Below, one piece after another: positions 42,083-54,675 of a stretch of 64,000 bases of DNA. A model generated the notes under the pieces. The model saw only the letters and a list, made by a program, of their open reading frames with translations, was not told where the DNA came from and ran no database searches. Positions within the stretch are counted from its first letter, which is position 1; each line of letters starts with the position of its first letter. Location: positions 126,001 to 190,000 of the forward strand of contig JBBHKE010000880.1 of NCBI GenBank assembly GCA_037447655.1, given 5' to 3'. The position numbers and the translations under genes were made by a program. The DNA is from Zygnema cylindricum (Eukaryota > Streptophyta > Zygnematophyceae > Zygnematales > Zygnemataceae).

Positions 42083-43029
42083 GGTTATGGGCCCACAACC
42101 CATCTATCATATGTTAGGTTAAGTCGATGTAGGTTTTTGTCACACGCATTGTAGCGGGTTAATATTGTCCTTGCTGGTTGTATTGCAGTAATGGTGTCTG
42201 TGTACCCATGAGATCGGCCTTATCATAGTGTTGGTATGTGCCGAGTTTAATCTTGCATCGCCCCAAGGGTTAACTTAGTGACAGTGCCGAAATGTCTACC
42301 CTCAATGAAAATGATTTATTTTGAGAAATGATATTTTATTTTTGGAAAATACATGTTTATTTTTGATGAAGCATTTCGAAATGTGGAATACGAAGTTTTG
42401 ACATTAGTGTAGATTTGACATTTAGTGGAGAGATGTGGAAGGAGGAGTTTCGACGTTTGGGGGAGAGATCCGAAAGGTGGAGTTGTGGCATTTGGAGAGA
42501 TCCAAATTTTGTGGATCGATGATTGTTGAAAATTGGATTTGTAATGTAGATTGTGATATTATTAGAATTTTTGGGAAAATACTATTTGTTAAGTGTATTT
42601 TTAATGGGAAATTTTGGGATCGGATTATTAAATGAAAAGAAAAGAATTTTTTTTTTTTGAAATCTAGATTTGATATGGTTGAGGTATAAATTTTGAGTTG
42701 GGATATATTATTAGTGTGATCGTTTAGTTTTAATTCTTAGTTGATTTGTGACAGAATTGTGAGAAGTAGATTCAGATTTAGATATTGTTGAGAAAAGATA
42801 AAATTTTGTTGTAATCGGAAAATGAAAAATATATATATTATGTATTATGAAATCTGGATGGTATGTGGAGGCAGCGGAAGCGATGGTGGAACAAGTGGGA
42901 AAATTTTGTTGGAGGAATATGGCGGATTAAGATGGAGAAGGCAGTTGAAAGCAGGTGTGACAGCTGGTAACATTGGTGACAGCTGATGACGTGGCGCCAT
43001 GGATGCACGAGACTAATTTTTCGGGGGAG
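42083..43029 (+). mobile_element. S element internal region, non-coding
   Basis: Begins with the half-tRNA(iMet) primer-binding site GGTTATGGGCCCAC (42083-42096) and ends with the polypurine tract TTTTTCGGGGGAG. No open frame above about 65 codons and no retrotransposon domain. Confidence 0.88.
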
Positions 43030-44335
43030 TGTTGTTTTTGAAAACTTAGTTTCGTGCGTACGGAGCGTTTCGTGCGTACGCGATGTTTCGTGCGTACGCA
43101 TTTACGCGATATATTGTGGAGGTTCGAAAGAATTTATGGATTGGGGAATTAAATGTACACGTAAATTAATGAAGTAATTGAGTGGCGCGAAATGTGAGAG
43201 GAAATGGACGGCGGATCGCGAAGCAATCCGACGTGAGATAATCGACGAAGATAAAATGGTACGTCGCACGTAAAGTTCATAATGCGACACGTGGGATATA
43301 TAAAAAGGACGCCGCCGGTACATAGAATCTTTTTGGGGACAGGTGTACTTATTTTTGGCAGGCGCATTTATGACGAGGAACAAAATTGCGGTACGGACAA
43401 TTTCGGATGGTTTGACGAGGTTTCGACAAGTGGATTTTTATGACCACGCGGCGCGACATCAAGGGTGCCGATTAAGAGTGACGGACGGCGGATATAGGCC
43501 GCCGTTATTTTTTCAAGTAGTGGTGACGCGAAATCGCGTCAATCACACGATGTTTATTTTGGACGTCCCGGATTCTTTGACGAAAATCAAGGAGTTTCGC
43601 TGAGTGACTCAGCATGACTCAGCATGACTCAGCATACGATTCTATGAGATTGCGTGTACTTGAAAATATTTGGAACAACAATGCTTTGTCTTATTTGTAT
43701 TATTAAATTAGTGCTGATTATGACATTTATATTTAAGTGGTTAATTAGGGTTTCGACACTTTAATTTATGTGTCGCATTTGCAGACAAGTGTACGCTTAC
43801 GATTGCTTGACTTTCAGGTGTACGCTTACGATTAGTTTGATTTAATGACAGTTACGTAATTTACATTGGTTATTTTGACACTTAGTGATTTGTTAACAGC
43901 TCACAAGTGTATATATAGGTTTGAGCTTCATTAGAACTTTAATCAATGCTGGTTAGTAAAGTGGGGACCGAAGATGTAGTATTTTAGGGTTGCCGATTAG
44001 GTCATGCACTTTGAATGATATAATGATTATACTTTGATTATACTCTTGTTTATGTGTGATGCATTTGTGTGTTATTATTTATTTATGTTTTTATATATGT
44101 CTGATATGCATTGTTTATGCATTTGTCCTAGGGTTTGTTTATGTCGATTATTCCATCAAACCTTAGATGTTGTCATAGGGTTTATTTATGTTGATTATTC
44201 CATGAAACCCTAAATGTTGTTGTATGTTAAATGGAGGATGCATTTCAAATGATTGTTCGTCGACCTATTTTTGCTTAGCTTTTTGCATGATAGTTTGGGT
44301 GGCTTCTGCGGTCTATTTTAGACCAAAGAACAACA
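43030..44335 (+). mobile_element. S element 3' LTR (1306 bp)
   Basis: Copy of the 5' LTR with the same length and the same internal motifs; followed by the right GAATT. Confidence 0.93.
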
Positions 44336-44340
44336 GAATT

Positions 44341-44729
44341 CACTCGAATAAAACAAAGCATCGCGACAGTATTGACGTAAAGAACTCTTGTTAACGTACA
44401 CTGTCGATAGACAATGGACAAGCGACCAAATTTTTAGACAACAAGCGTTGCGTAAACATAACAACCGTACAAATGCAACTTGCAACTGGAAAAAAAATGT
44501 ACGCTTTACGGCGTAGCGCCGACGCTTAACCGCGGTAAAATAATCTGACATGCACGTGTGAATATTTTACGTAACGCCGTACGATTTCAAAAAAAAATGT
44601 ACAAATGCTTACATTAATGTAAACATGTTTGCGACCGACATGTATTTTTTCCAAGACCCAAATTAGAATTAGTAAACAATTAGAATGTATGTTTTTTTTT
44701 TTGAAATTTTCAAATGTTTAATTGGCGTA
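44341..44729. other. No recognised gene
   Basis: Host-side sequence between two LTRs; nothing recognisable. Confidence 0.5.
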
Positions 44730-45802
44730 TGTTGTTTTGCAAAATATAGTTTCGTGCGGACGCGACATTTCGTGCGTACATCATAAGGTTTAGTGTGAAG
44801 GTTTGCATGGATTCGCGGATTGGGGGAGCAAACGTGTGGATAAAATTAAAGTGACGCGAACAAGCATTGTGAAATGGACGGCGATCCGATTGTAAATAAT
44901 TAGTAATGTTCAAAACGTTACACAATAAGACAAATGTCAACAGTTTTGTGTACAAGCGTGAAGTTACGGAAACACGTTCTAGTGTTGTATGTAACTCTGG
45001 AGGGAGTACACAATTTCGGTATACTCCAGGGGCACGTGTTGGTATGGTACGAATCAATGAGTACGTGTTGGTAAGGAGGTATGGTACGGCGGTTGGAGTA
45101 CAGTTTGGTTAAGGGACCGAAATGCCACGTGAAGATTGATGAACGGATGTGAATTGCGGCGGAAGAATTTCGCCGTCAATCATTGGACGAAAAATATTGA
45201 GTACTTTGTCTTTTCGACATCTAAAATGTTAGCGGCGGAATATTTGGCACCGGTAAATGAGTGTAATTACATTGTACGGTAGACGGCCGGTTAGTCTTGT
45301 TAGGATGACCACGTTAATTATGGTACGGCGTAGATCAGCTGCAAGTTCACTTGTATATGTGTAGGACTTAGAATTTTTGAGGGCCGGATCCCCTTGTATG
45401 GAAAAACTGTGATAGTAGTTTACGATCATTGTGATGTTTGAGCAGAATTCATTGAAATGTTGCATGTTGGTTCTTTCGTGTATTTTTTGTACTGTGGAAA
45501 ATTTGTAGGTTTATTGTGTACCTGGTTTTCTTGGGGCTTCATTGTGAAGTCGGTCTTCTGGGGGGTTGGATATGGCAGGCTGTTTTTCTGCAACTTTAAC
45601 TGGATGATGCGATCATACTGATGAGTGGCTCTGTATCAAACTTTGTGAAGTTGTAATAAAACTTATAAAATACTTATGATGTAGTTTCAGATTGTTTTGA
45701 TAATTTTGTAGAATTCTTTGTTGAATCAAATAAGGCAGTTTTTGGGGTAGTCTGTGGTGCTTGCGAGTGTAAATCCATGGCTGAAAATGGCTATGGACAA
45801 CA
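44730..45802 (+). mobile_element. Single S/E-like LTR, 1073 bp
   Basis: TGTTGTTTTGCAAAATATAG to GCTATGGACAACA. The first part has GTTTCGTGCG repeats and the GATTCGCGGATTGGGGGAGC block; the middle (44941-45060, TTTTGTGTACAAGCG and GGAGGGAGTACAC) resembles the E LTR at 35405-35500. So it looks like an S-E hybrid. Flanks GCGTA and GTCTA do not match well, so there is no clear target duplication. Confidence 0.78.
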
Positions 45803-46072
45803 GTCTAAACCACTATAATTCTTTATACACGCTAAAGAAAATTCTACGCTAATAGCGATTGGCGGTGTAGTTGTAACTTAGCGTACTTACTTTGGATTTT
45901 AGCGCGGATCCGAATACACGGATTTCAAGTGTCTCTATGTATTCTCTCGAGATTGTTACTTACGTTTGTGACAACTGTATACGTCAACAATACCCGTGAC
46001 GGCTGTCACCATATACAATTTGTCTTTGCCGCACCGTAATTTTTTGAAACTTTTTGAAGCGTCGCAAGACAC
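45803..46072. mobile_element. Decayed DNA-element sequence related to the 782-bp MITE
   Basis: The complement of about 45900-46030 matches 3125-3235 in blocks (GTGACAGCCGTCACG, GTATACA, ACATAGNGAC, TTGAAATCCG). A terminus-like CTAATAGCGATTGGCGGTGTA lies at 45848-45868. It is split by the solo LTR at 46073. Confidence 0.5.
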
Positions 46073-47324
46073 TGAAACCCTGAGACCTCCATTGGTCCTC
46101 AAAGTAGGCAAGTCACAAGAAGCTTATCTAGATAGTGTCGACTTCAAGCTAATTAAAAACCAAAATGATTGACTCCTTGACAATCAAAACCCCATTATAG
46201 CTTCACCCCTGTGAAATAAGACTTTCTGAGTGCTCAGTTCCACCACAGAATGCAAAGTTAGAATATGACTTTTGGATAACATTCCCCACTTTGACTTTCC
46301 CTTAGAAATGCAGCCACCGTGGCAGGAAAACACTATGACCAACTACATCTCTGTGTAGCTTGGACTCCCTTGAGTCCGCAGCAAAAAAAAATTCTGAATT
46401 TGCTCCCCTGAGCAGTAAGTTATGAAGGGTCAAAGTTGACCATTTGTGTAGAAGCTCTCTAGGAGAGAGGGTCCATTCTATCAATTTTTTTTAAGTCCAA
46501 TCTCTCTCTAAAACTATATCTTCTGAAGTACGGCACCGTTCATAATACTGTGTCATACAGAATGGTACAGGTGCCGGTCTACTTTCTGTACGGCCATTAT
46601 ACAACATGGCCAACAAGTCGACACATGTCATATTTGGATTCGTTCTTGTAATCCCCAAAGATGTCGTAATCCAATGTCATTGTGCCACGTGTCAATTGAT
46701 GTGACGTCGACCACAAACCGCCGAAAACCTATTCCGCAATCTCAGCATGCTTCGCGGCCGTCCGATTAAACACGGATTCAATCGTAGCCGTCGTAAATAC
46801 TTGCGCGATGTTTGTTTCGCCTTCAAAACAAAGTGCGCGGTATCCGTTTAGGATGTTTCGTACGCCGTACAACACAAACTGTATCTATGTCCGAATATCC
46901 TTTTAAACAAAAAATTTTGCGTGTAATTATTTATTAATTTGTCAAACTCTATATGTCCTATCACTCGTCCTAGACTTATAGGATAAAGCTACCTACTATT
47001 CTGACGGGCGGCAGGTACCACGATCAAATCGCGGGTCCATCAGACCTTTTATAACCTTATTAAGATTGGCCTTCGTGTCCTCTTTGGAAAGCCTAGGCAC
47101 CCATGGCTCTAACTCCTCCTCTAGTCTTCAGTGACCGCGACAAGTTTGGGGACTTGAGAGAAGAGTGACTTGAGAGAAGACAAGTTTGGGGACTTGAGAG
47201 AAGACAAGTTTGAAGACTTGAGAGAAGAATGACTTGAGAGAAGAGTTAGAGGCAGGCTGTGACTGTCTCCTTTTTGCCTTTTATTGTACAATCTCTAGAC
47301 CTAGAAAATACTCAAATTTCAACA
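46073..47324 (-). mobile_element. Solo family B LTR, TSD GACAC (1252 bp)
   Basis: Minus orientation from TGTTGAAATTTGAG to CAGGGTTTCA. GACAC occurs at 46068-46072 and 47325-47329, a perfect target duplication. It shows the B blocks CTCCATTGGTCC, TGTGTAGCTTGGACTCCCTT and GAGTCCGCAGCAAAAA. A local duplication of GACTTGAGAGAAGA units lies at 47145-47245. The tRNA-like module is at 46975-47045. Confidence 0.92.
46975..47045 (+). other. tRNA-like module in the third B LTR copy
   Basis: GGATAAAGCTACCTACTATTC at the D-arm position and CGATCAAATCG (47021-47031) at the box B position, antisense to the LTR. More diverged than the other copies but in the same place. Confidence 0.4.
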
Positions 47325-48685
47325 GACACATCGTAATTTTTGAAATGATTTGGTATGTCGCAAGTCATTGCTTGACATCGTAGACGTAAAGACATAAAGC
47401 CATGGCTGTACGACATGCCTTTGAGTAAAACTTTACTGTCCGCCCACCATGACTTAGCATATTTTTCACCTTCGCAAATTTTTTAGCATTGCGTGAAATG
47501 ACACTACACCATCGAGACCCCTGCAAATAAAAACCGTGCAAGGTACTCTTGGACAAAACCCAACAACCTTGAACACTTTTTTACGTTAAAAAATTTTGAA
47601 AAAAATTCACACGTGAAAAATTGTTTTCCTATTGGTGTAAACGAATTTTACTTAGCTTAAAACACATTGCCGATTTGTTTTATGATAAGTTTGACGATGA
47701 CTTGACAATGGGTCGAAAAAACGCAAGACGACAAATTTTTGAACATTCTAAGCTAGAGAATGACGCAAATTGTACAATACAAATTTGCGATTTTCCCGTA
47801 CAATCACAGCTTAAGCTGTACAAAGCTAAGTTTCAAAGGAAAACGACAAAAAAAAATCCGAACTTAGCCACATGGGGCCATACCTTTAGCAGAAGCTATC
47901 CCAAAAACTTTATGATGTTTTCCGTATTTTATTAAGTGCGTACTTAATAATGACATTTTTTGTACCTTCTTTAGTATATGGTATTATGTGTTATCATGTC
48001 GAGGAAAGCATCAAGAAGATTTTGTTTTCAAAAATGCGACGGGTTAAACAATCAAAAGTACAAAACGTGATACAAAAAATAATTGATTATTGCAGTGTTG
48101 ATCGCAGCTCAACATCGGCCGTACAGTGCGCGATCGTTATCCCTCCCTTCCCTGACTGCCCTTTAACTCCCGCTTTCCCTCCCCTCTTTCCTCCACAGAA
48201 TCCCTTAGATTCTGTTCCAGGTCCACATACGGACCAAATATTGATAGGTTTCCCCGGATGACTTTATGCTGGTTTTGTTTGACACAACCTTTTGCGAAAA
48301 AAACCAAATGTCGATCAGTTTGACACATAAAGAAAAAGTACGAGAGTCCTGTATGGTACAGTACTGTACATACGTAGTTAGTAGAAAATACGCGTGAATC
48401 GTTATCACTTATCAGCGTCAATGTTCTTTTTCGTCAATTAAGGTTATCAACCATCTTTATTCAAGTTATAGACCGTTGGTCGTCCGTTTGTAAAACTTTA
48501 TATAGGCACACATTCTGTTCATCTACACCCGTAAACGGCGTGTACCCCGGCCGACGTCACCAAACGGGTCAGATGTTGCATCAATCGTTGTGTTGTTTTG
48601 GGTCGCGTCTACAATATCCGTACGGACGTCTAGAATAGTACAATCGTACTCAACAATTCGATAAAAAGGAAACAGGCAATGCGCG
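47325..48685. other. No recognised gene
   Basis: Continuation of the decayed DNA-element sequence to about 47940, then unrecognised DNA. The short reading frames show no domain. Confidence 0.45.
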
Positions 48686-48946
48686 TGTAATGGGCACGAT
48701 CAACGGGCATGATAAACGGGAACGGTCAAGGGGTACAATCAACAGGTACAATCACCAAGCACGATCAACGTGTAAGATCAACGGGCACGATAAACTGGTA
48801 CAATCATCGGGCACGATCATCGGGCACGATCATCGGGCACGATCATCGGGCACGATCATCGGGCACGATCATCGGGCACGATCAACGGGTACGATCACCG
48901 GGGATGATCATCGGGTACGATCAATGGGCACGATCAATTGGTGATG
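48686..48946. repeat. 13-bp minisatellite, about 20 copies
   Basis: Unit CGGGCACGATCAT with variants. The central copies are identical, the outer ones diverged. Frames across it code a repeating HDHRARSSGTIIG peptide because 3 units make 39 bases; this is not a gene. Confidence 0.93.
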
Positions 48947-49128
48947 CACGATCTTGTCAATGAATAGATCCTAACCGTCAATCTCCGTAAAAATTTGTGC
49001 CGTGACTACAAATGTACGCATGGACATCTTCAATAGTATAGTAACCATTTGATCAACAGTAAACTGTCCATGCGAGTGTAACGAGCATGCTAATTGATAT
49101 ACGGGCATGATTGTACAGGACACAGTCC

Positions 49129-49147
49129 ATGCCCGTGTAACGGGCAT
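49129..49147. repeat. Perfect short hairpin
   Basis: ATGCCCGT-GTA-ACGGGCAT, an 8-bp perfect stem with a 3-base loop; related to the GTGTAATGGGCACG start of the minisatellite at 48686. Confidence 0.7.
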
Positions 49148-50100
49148 TGATTTACTAGTCAGAGAAAAAACAAGGTATTGTAATCTCACTAATTTGAAAT
49201 CTGTACGTTTTTGTACAATTAAGATTCAGTAAAGATTTTGTATTCGGATAGTTCGAATATTCTAACAAATTCTACGGAAAATATGCACGAAAGCCAATGT
49301 TACATCACTAAATTGACATGCTCACACAGCCTAAGAGCACAAGTTGGTAAAAAATCCATCTAAAAGTGGGAAAGTGAAACGATCGCAAACGATATGCTGA
49401 TTGGTCGGCAGAATGGTAGAAGACAAGATTTATAAAGTCACATGTCGACGATGACAAAATATTCACTGTTCATCGGTTGTTTGTTTTCATACATTTTTAT
49501 AATACTGTTTTAGAAAGTGGGGGGGGGCGGCAGGGGTAAGGGAATTATGGACCAATACACTTTCATGGAGTAAAGTAGAACTTCAGCCGTACGAATTTGA
49601 AGTTGATGAAAAATTAATTATTATTATTAATTATTATTTGAATTTCCCTAGAAATAAGGCTCGAGTAGATGCGAGTATAAGAGCTCAAACTTTTAATTTG
49701 TGATGCTCGAAAAAAATTGTGAATGCTGTAATGTAGTAACCGTGTACTTAATGCGTACTGTACGATATATTGCACACAGTACAGCGTTACGAGATGTAAT
49801 AATCAAAGCGATTTTACTAAAAGAGAAAGATAGTGATTAGTGAGACATCTGTATCCATATGGATACTTAGTTACTAATAATGTTGATACGTACTAATAAT
49901 TGTACTAATATTGATTATACGTACTAATAATTGTCTTAATAATAATTATGCATATTAAGAATTATACCAATTCTAAATACAAACTTAGAGATGTATTAAT
50001 ACTAATTATGCAGTTTACAAACAATACCACACTAAATAATGTACCGATACTAATCAATGTACTTTTTCTAATTAAACATACTAGAATGATAGAAAAACCT
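49148..50100. other. No recognised gene; AT-rich
   Basis: AT-rich, with TACTAATAATTGT-type repeats at 49870-50045 and a short G run near 49519-49528. Confidence 0.5.
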
Positions 50101-50840
50101 CATGGAACCTTTTTCCACTTTAATCTTCAAAGTTTTCATTTGAATATTTGGTACTTCCACGGCGATTTGCAATAAAGGTCGTTCACTCTCGCTTGCGGCC
50201 TTAGTTGTACTACCACCCCCACTTCTTTCTACTCATTAAGATCTCACATTTACCTCAATGGTTGGGTGTAGGCCACGCACTTCAGTGGCATCTTAGCAAG
50301 TGAGTTGTCACTCACTCCTTAACGGACTTCAACTTCTATGACCACCGTTTTGCTATCTTGATCAATCAACACCCTTTGTGTGATCTAGGTTAGCGCGTAG
50401 CTTGGCGACGTAACTTGGCTTTCGGTTCATCCGTAGCCAATTCTGCTTACCAAAATTGGCCCGTTTGGATCTCTTATTCGAAGTCGATCTGTAGCTTACC
50501 CATTGAAACTTTGAGAGCAGGTTATGGGTGTTTCATCCCGAGGCCATTCATTGTTCTCTTTACCTGATAAAACTAAACGAGCTAGAACTATTCCCATGGA
50601 AACGTCGGAGGAAACTAACGATTAGATGGTTCACTTAGTCTTGGTTCAATTAGTCTTCTGGTCGTATACCCAAGTTCGACGAACGATTTACACTATTTGC
50701 ACGTCCATATCGTTACAAACCTTCACTAGAGTTTCCTCTAGCTTATCCGTGCTCAAGCATATTTCACCATCTTTCGGGCCGCAAAAGATATGCTCAAACT
50801 CAAACCTTTCACAAATAATCATGGTCGATCGATGGTGTAC
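50101..50840 (-). pseudogene. 25S/28S rRNA fragment, diverged
   Basis: On the minus strand the sequence follows nuclear large-subunit rRNA for about 740 bases. In order: CCCGAAAGATGGTGAA, GAGGAAACTCTAGTGAAGG, GACGTGCAAAT, ACTTGGGTATA, GAACCATCTAATCGTTAG, TTCCTCCGACGTTTCC, GTTTTATCAGGTAAAG, TTTTGGTAAGCAGAA, GGATGAACCGAAAGCC, GCGCTAACCTAGA, CACAAAGGGTGTTGAT, AACGGTGGTCATAGAAGT, GTAACAACTCAC-like, AAATATTCAAATGAAAACTT and AAAGGTTCCATG. Most differences from the conserved rRNA are C-to-T or G-to-A, and there are extra insertions, so it is a long-dead copy rather than an active rDNA unit. No 18S or 5.8S sequence was seen nearby. Confidence 0.92.
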
Positions 50841-51639
50841 TCGGAACAAGATCTTGTCAGTCACGCTACTTGCATCTCATGGGGTTGCCACCCACTACCT
50901 CGATCGCCACGTTGTCAGAGGAGTTATGCGTGTGGCCCATACTTTATTTAAAATGACCAAGTCTTCGCCCCCATTATTTTCTCGTCCTTAGTGTGGGTAT
51001 GAGTGTGTAAATTAACTAATTTTTTGGACAACATGTAAGTTTCTAGACTAATTGTTAAACATCGTACCAAAAGAGGCAAATGGCGTATTAAGTGGCCTTA
51101 TGTTTTCGATGATAGTTCCCATAGAATGTCGATGACAAAGTAGTTGCTTATCTTGAGCACGCGATATTGCGGAATTGCCGATTTTCCGTGGTTGGTTGGC
51201 TTTGTGCGAAAAAAAAATAAAGGACGACTCCTTGAGCGAGATGGATCGTGTTTTGAAGTCGGTGGAAACTTGTTCTTCTTTATCCAAAAGTTTTATCTCG
51301 ACACCGTTCGGGTTCAGCCTCTTTACAAGATCCACTAGAATCAAAGCTTTTAAAGTTTATCTATTGAAAACCATGTTTTTACTACAATAGACCGCTCTAT
51401 CGGTTTTCACCCGTAAAAACGAAAAAGAAAAGTGCTTTGCAAGGGATTTAGAGAATGTGTCTCAAAGATAATGTTTTTAGGAAAATCCATTCGTCGAAAT
51501 TGACATTTAGGATGGATGTAGAGGTTAAACAGTCACATAGAGAGGAAAACCCTCGCCAACATGATTTTAAATGTCTAGTTAAGAGAAGCGATAAACGGGG
51601 GGGATTTGATCATAAGAACTACATATTTAAAAAATAGGA
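50841..51639. other. No recognised gene
   Basis: The first 60 or so bases may still be rRNA-derived. The rest has no domain or repeat I can assign. Confidence 0.45.
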
Positions 51640-52540
51640 AAAAGGAGGAGAAGGAAAAGGAGAAGGGAGGGGGAGGGATAAGTTTTTGGGAGGTGGCTAA
51701 AAAGGCATGTGTAGTTTGACATTTGCAAACTCTAAAGGAAGAAAATGAGAAAGCACACCAAAACCACATAAATGACAAATGAAAGAAAGACAAAACCTTA
51801 GAAAAGCCAGTATTGTAATAGGACAAAACAAAGTACAACAACATAAGAAAGACAAAATTTAGAGAAGACAAAACACAAAATGGAAAAGACAAAACAAAAA
51901 GGACCACACAGACATGACAAAACGAAGTAGTAAAAACATAGAAAAGACAAACCACAAAAAGACAAAACACAAAATAAAAATTAAACCAAACAGGGAAAAG
52001 ACAAAACACAGGAAAGACAAAGCAGAAATAAGACAGAATGGAGAAAAGACAAAACATAGTAAGACAAATTGGTAAAAAAATCAAATTGTACAAAGACGTC
52101 ACAGAAAAATGAAAAAACACAAAACGGCAAAAAAAGAAACGACAAAATAGAGAAGAGACACAAAGAGGATAAACAAAACTACAAGAACAACAAAACACAA
52201 AAAAGATAAATCACATAACATAGAAAAAACAAACCAAAGAATAGGCACGGCATAGAAAGAACAAAAGACAGAGAAGACAAAACACAAAAGATAAAAGAGA
52301 GTAAAGACAACACAGAAAAGACAAAATAAAAACAAACAAAATAGAGAACAAACATAAAAGGGAAAAGACAAATCACAGGAAAGGGACAAAGCATAGAAAA
52401 GATAAATCAGAAAAAAAATACAACACAATAATAGACAAAACATAGAGAGGACAAAACACTAAAATGAGAGAGGAGAAAAGACCACAAAAAGACAAAATGG
52501 TGAAAAGATAAAACACTAAAAAGACAAAATGAGAGTGCAA
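51640..52540. repeat. Degenerate GACAAAACACA-type minisatellite
   Basis: Loosely periodic AAAAGACAAAACACA units of about 16-18 bp on the plus strand. The Phe/Cys/Leu-rich frames on the minus strand are by-products. Similar in unit to 56890-58085. Confidence 0.85.
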
Positions 52541-52995
52541 ATTGGTGTGAATTTATTGAAAAGGTGAGTTATTCAAAAACTAGGGTGAATTTAGAAAAGA
52601 AGGTGAGATTTTTGAGAAAGGTGTGAATTTATCAGAGAAAGGTGAATTTTTCTTGGAAGTGATGTGGATTTATCAAAAAAGGTGTGTTTTCCGGAAAATG
52701 GTGTGAATTTATCAAAAAAAGGTGAGTTACTCGGAATTACGGTGTCAATTTGTCAGAAATAGGTAAGATTTTCGAAAATTGGTGTAAATTTATCAAAAAA
52801 AGTGAGTTTGTCAAAGCTTAGTGTGAATTAACTAAAAAAAGGTGAGTTTTTCAGAAAATGGTGTGAATGTATCAAAAGATCGTGAGATTTTTGAAAATTG
52901 GTGTGAATTTATCCGGAAAAGGTGACGTTTTCAAAAACTGCTATGAGTATATAAAAAAACGGTGAGTTTTTCTTTTTTATAAACGTGTGTGAATT
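52541..52995. repeat. About 39-bp tandem repeat
   Basis: Around eleven diverged units of the form GGTGTGAATTTATCAAAAAA then GGTGAGTTTTTCAGAAAAT. Confidence 0.85.
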
Positions 52996-53242
52996 TATCA
53001 ATTTTGTTTTTTAGTGTGCCATTTTCGTAGCCGTTTCGTGCCCAACAAAAACGTCCATACCGTTCTATGTACTAACGAATGTGACTGACAACTCATTCCA
53101 CAGATTGTCAACAAACTCTCTAACACGTGTCACTATCAGACGTGGTGCATTTTGAGTTTCCATTGTGTCCGTTGGCATGTCGTACTCCTCGCGCCTCTTG
53201 CGGTGCCTTGTCTGTACTCGAACAAAAAACGTAAAATACGGA

Positions 53243-53520
53243 CAGCCGTGGATCGTAAAATCGAACGGTAAGATCTTAAAAGTCCACGAGCTTTGGGGGG
53301 AACAGCTTTAAGACACCCTGAGCCGTGGATCACGAAATCAACAATTAGATCCTGAATTCTCGCGCGCATTGGGGAACAGCTTTAAGACACCCTGAGCCGT
53401 GGATCACGAAATCAACAATTAGATCCTGAATTCTCGCGCGCTTTGGGGAACATTTTTAAGACACCTTGAGCCGTGGATCACGAAAACAACAGTCAGATCC
53501 TGCATTCCCGCGCGCAGTTC
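53243..53520. repeat. 74-bp tandem repeat, nearly four copies
   Basis: AGCCGTGGATC starts at 53243, 53321, 53395 and 53469. The two central units are almost identical; each has GATCCTGAATTCTCGCGCGC and GGGGAACA. The outer units are more diverged. Confidence 0.92.
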
Positions 53521-54675
53521 TTCCGCCCGTTCGCAACCAGACGCTGTGCTTTGTTGTTGTTGGAAAACATTGCAGTACAGGTAAGGTTCTGTACTGTACC
53601 ATTTGATTCCCCATTTGATGTGTGGGATGCATGGATCCATATCATGCATCTAATTCTTTTCTGTGACTCAAAGTATTGTGTCATTGTTTCCCTCATCCTC
53701 TCCTCTGCCTTCTCTGTTCTTCGATCCATTCCCATTCTTTCTCAGATTGCCAGTATTATCCCTCTCGCGTAGTCCTTACTTCGCTTTTCGTTCATTTTTA
53801 CAGGTTTGTTTTTCTCTCTCTCCTTCTCCCTCTCCCTCGCTCTTTCTCATTTTCGATTTCCTAGATACAACAGTTCGAGCCTTAAATAGTTTTAAATTTT
53901 GGTTTTCTCTGTTGCTCATTTGTTTTTCTGTTTTTATTATTTTGTTAGTTTATTTTCTCATTCAAGGGAAAACCTTCATTTTCATGCCACTGTGTTCTCG
54001 AAGGATGTATTTTCTCCTTCATACTAGGTCCACATCAGTTTTGCAGCTACTTTTGCATTCACTTTGATAAATGTGATTTTTACAAAACAAAACTTCTCAT
54101 TTAAACTCTAGGTTTTTTTTTTCATTTATTTATTCTCTTGCTGAGGAAAGAAACCTTTTGTCTCTTTCTGCTGTCATGTTCCTGCTGCTTGTTTGCGTTT
54201 CAGTTTCAGAGCATGAAATTGTATAACATGAGGGTGCTTTTTTTTTAGACGGACTTTCCATGACTTACTTTTATTTTCTAGACCTGTCAGTTTGTCTTTT
54301 TGTACCAAATTTCGGTGAATCCGGCTCACAACTTGCCACCTGTCCTTTGAATTTGATTCAAAGCCTGTGTAATTTTCAGGTTTTTTAGGACAGCTGGAAA
54401 AGTGAGTAGTTATGCTTGTTTTTCCGTAAATTTTATGAAGTTTTGCATGAATATTTTCGTTTTCTGTATTGAGTTGTTTTTTGCTCCTGTTGTATTCCGT
54501 TTTTTTTTATTAAAGTTTCTACTCGTCTTTGATTTTTGTATTTTATTTGGACGGGAGGGAATGTTATAGATATGAATGGTTTTGAAGGTTTTGTGTTGTT
54601 TTTAGTGATTTTCAATCACAAAAAAAATGTGCAGGCGTTGATTTGGTACAAATTTGAGCATATTGGGAGGTGCAG
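53521..54675. other. No recognised gene
   Basis: Pyrimidine-rich intron-like DNA; no domain. Confidence 0.4.

Larger units (their letters stand above)
40777..44335 (+). mobile_element. Complete S-family non-autonomous LTR element, TSD GAATT
   Basis: Two 1306-bp LTRs (40777-42082 and 43030-44335) around a 947-bp internal region, total 3559 bp. Flanking GAATT at 40772-40776 and 44336-44340 is a perfect target duplication. The LTRs are identical in every stretch I compared, including three reading-frame-length windows, so insertion is very recent. The internal region has a primer-binding site, a polypurine tract and no coding sequence, so it must be mobilised by another element's proteins. LTR length and lack of genes fit the LARD class, though the internal region is short. 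Confidence 0.95.

Noticed and set aside
48690-48963. Repeated peptide frames in the 13-bp repeat; CRISPR-like look
   Set aside because: The units are 13 bp head to tail with no spacers, and the context is eukaryotic.
51575-52443. Phe/Cys/Leu-rich 207-codon minus-strand frame that looks like a membrane protein
   Set aside because: It is the reverse strand of AAAAGACAAAACACA-type repeats, so hydrophobicity follows from base composition.
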